This document shows positions 63,258-64,000 of a stretch of 64,000 nt of DNA, piece by piece (the stretch's first letter is position 1; the number at the start of each line of letters is the position of its first letter). Source of the DNA: Salinisphaera sp. LB1 (GTDB taxonomy: Bacteria; Pseudomonadota; Gammaproteobacteria; Nevskiales; Salinisphaeraceae); NCBI RefSeq assembly GCF_003177035.1, contig NZ_CP029488.1, positions 1,674,001 to 1,738,000 on the forward strand. Direction: 5' to 3'. The position numbers and the translations under genes were made by a program. Below the pieces are notes generated by a model. That model had not been told where the DNA came from. It saw only the letters and a program-made list of their open reading frames with translations, and made no database searches.

Positions 63258-63915
63258 CCGCCCATTCGTCGTCCGATTTCGGCGCTTTTTCGCGCCGTGC
63301 GCGTAGCGCGCTGCGTTGGCGCGCCGTCGATCCGGTGGGGCTTGAGCTGGCGCCCTCGTCGCAGGCACGGTTTTGACGATTGTCCCTGGAATGCCCGGGC
63401 AGAGCCCCTTGCAGGCGGCGTTGCGTTGAAAAGCGGTAACCGCGATACCGCGTGATACGATCGCTAAGTAGGCATCGGCCGTGGTGTGGGAGCATCTGCG
63501 GCGGCGTGTGATCGAGTAGCCGGATGCGGCGCAGCGCCGGGCTGGCACGCGTACGCTAACGAGGCAAGGCGTCGACCCGACGCGCAGCGGGGGTAGCAGT
63601 GGTGACCAACAATCCGGGGCTGTGGACAGCGGCGGTGGCCGTCAAAGACTGGCCGGCCTGTGCTGCAACGGTCGATGCGGTCGTGCGCAAGACGGTACCC
63701 CGTTCGGCGATCGAAAGCATCGCAGCGGATCTGAACCTTCGCCCGGCCGGTATTGCGAGCCGCGAGGCTGGTGGCCGGCAACGTCGGCCTATAGGCGATA
63801 TCACCGAGCAGCCGCCGACACGCGCCGTGACAGGACACAGGTGTCCTGTCACGGGTATTTTGCCGTATTCAGAACGCCTGTGTGCGCGCAGCACAAGGCG
63901 CGCGACTGCGCCCTA
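63258..63915. other. Gap after the arabinoside operon
   Basis: No clear terminator directly follows the GH51 gene. A 105-codon open frame (63599-63916) with a GTG start shows no known motif. I regard it as uncertain. Confidence 0.4.
63826..63853. repeat. Perfect 13-bp inverted repeat
   Basis: CGTGACAGGACAC (63826-63838) and GTGTCCTGTCACG (63841-63853) with a 2-base spacer. The near-zero loop fits a protein-binding site or cruciform better than a terminator. It lies 62 bases before the last gene. Confidence 0.65.
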
Positions 63916-64000
63916 GATGCGTCGCGCGCCGCTGGTCACGGGCCTGCTTCTGATTCTGACCGTCGCGGCCGCGGCGGCCTCGCTGTTGCAGTATTTCCGG
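63916..64000 (+). CDS. Start of a membrane or exported protein (partial)
   Basis: From ATG 63916, MRRAPLVTGLLLILTVAAAA opens with basic residues and a hydrophobic helix, continuing SLLQYFR to the window edge. A signal anchor or signal peptide is clear; the family is not visible. Confidence 0.5.

Overview
The window reads as chromosome of a GC-rich gammaproteobacterium. HslVU with a DUF971 neighbour, dapF-DUF484-xerC, Fur, Zur with ZnuABC, an AmiC-type amidase with LysM, and integron/REP-type repeats all fit that class. A halophilic or marine lineage such as Salinisphaera is my best guess, by inference only; no rRNA or marker gene is present to settle it.

Layout. 0-9 kb: housekeeping genes mostly on the minus strand (nitronate monooxygenase broken by a MITE-like element, L-lactate dehydrogenase, ATP sulfurylase, Fur, dihydroorotase, a two-domain QueD-like protein, Trm112-like protein, a paired SMR efflux pump) and a TetR regulator. 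9-18 kb: metal homeostasis, with znuABC behind a Zur-type palindrome, a divergent EF-hand protein plus NicO nickel/cobalt exporter, an amidase, a NiCoT nickel/cobalt permease and zur. 18-22 kb: PCuAC-like lipoprotein, dapF, DUF484, xerC. 22-30 kb: a polyol uptake and oxidation operon (AraC regulator, xylitol/sorbitol-type dehydrogenase, ABC importer, SDR) with two long nested inverted repeats between its genes. 30-33 kb: hslVU behind a sigma-32-like promoter, then DUF971.

33.5-38.1 kb is the most unusual part. It is a gene-cassette array with three attC-like sites and no integrase in view (a CALIN). The cassettes carry an AT-rich TIR-like protein, a zinc-finger HNH nuclease, and a 430-residue unknown protein interrupted by an ISL3-family insertion with a perfect 8-bp target duplication. 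Removing the insertion restores one open frame.

38-57 kb is an accessory region made of small regulator-enzyme modules (TetR/quinone reductase, HxlR/SDR, HxlR/GST, LysR/MBL plus alpha/beta hydrolase, LysR/quinone reductase plus NmrA). They are interspersed with REP-like hairpins, a frameshifted RAYT transposase, a copied RAYT tail, IS66 and IS4 remnants and broken genes. 58-63 kb is an arabino-oligosaccharide system: binding protein, two permeases and a GH51 arabinofuranosidase, without its own ATPase. The polyol operon ATPase at 28.5 kb could serve it, as MsmK-like ATPases do elsewhere.

Three non-coding repeat families recur: a ~271-bp MITE-like element with 19-20 bp terminal inverted repeats (two full copies, plus two ends bracketing the SMR pair); CGCAGAT-rich nested inverted repeats; and a repeat with a conserved spurious translation, whose copies at 31.9 and 32.4 kb face each other. 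Protein functions are assigned from recognised motifs only, and no database search was run.
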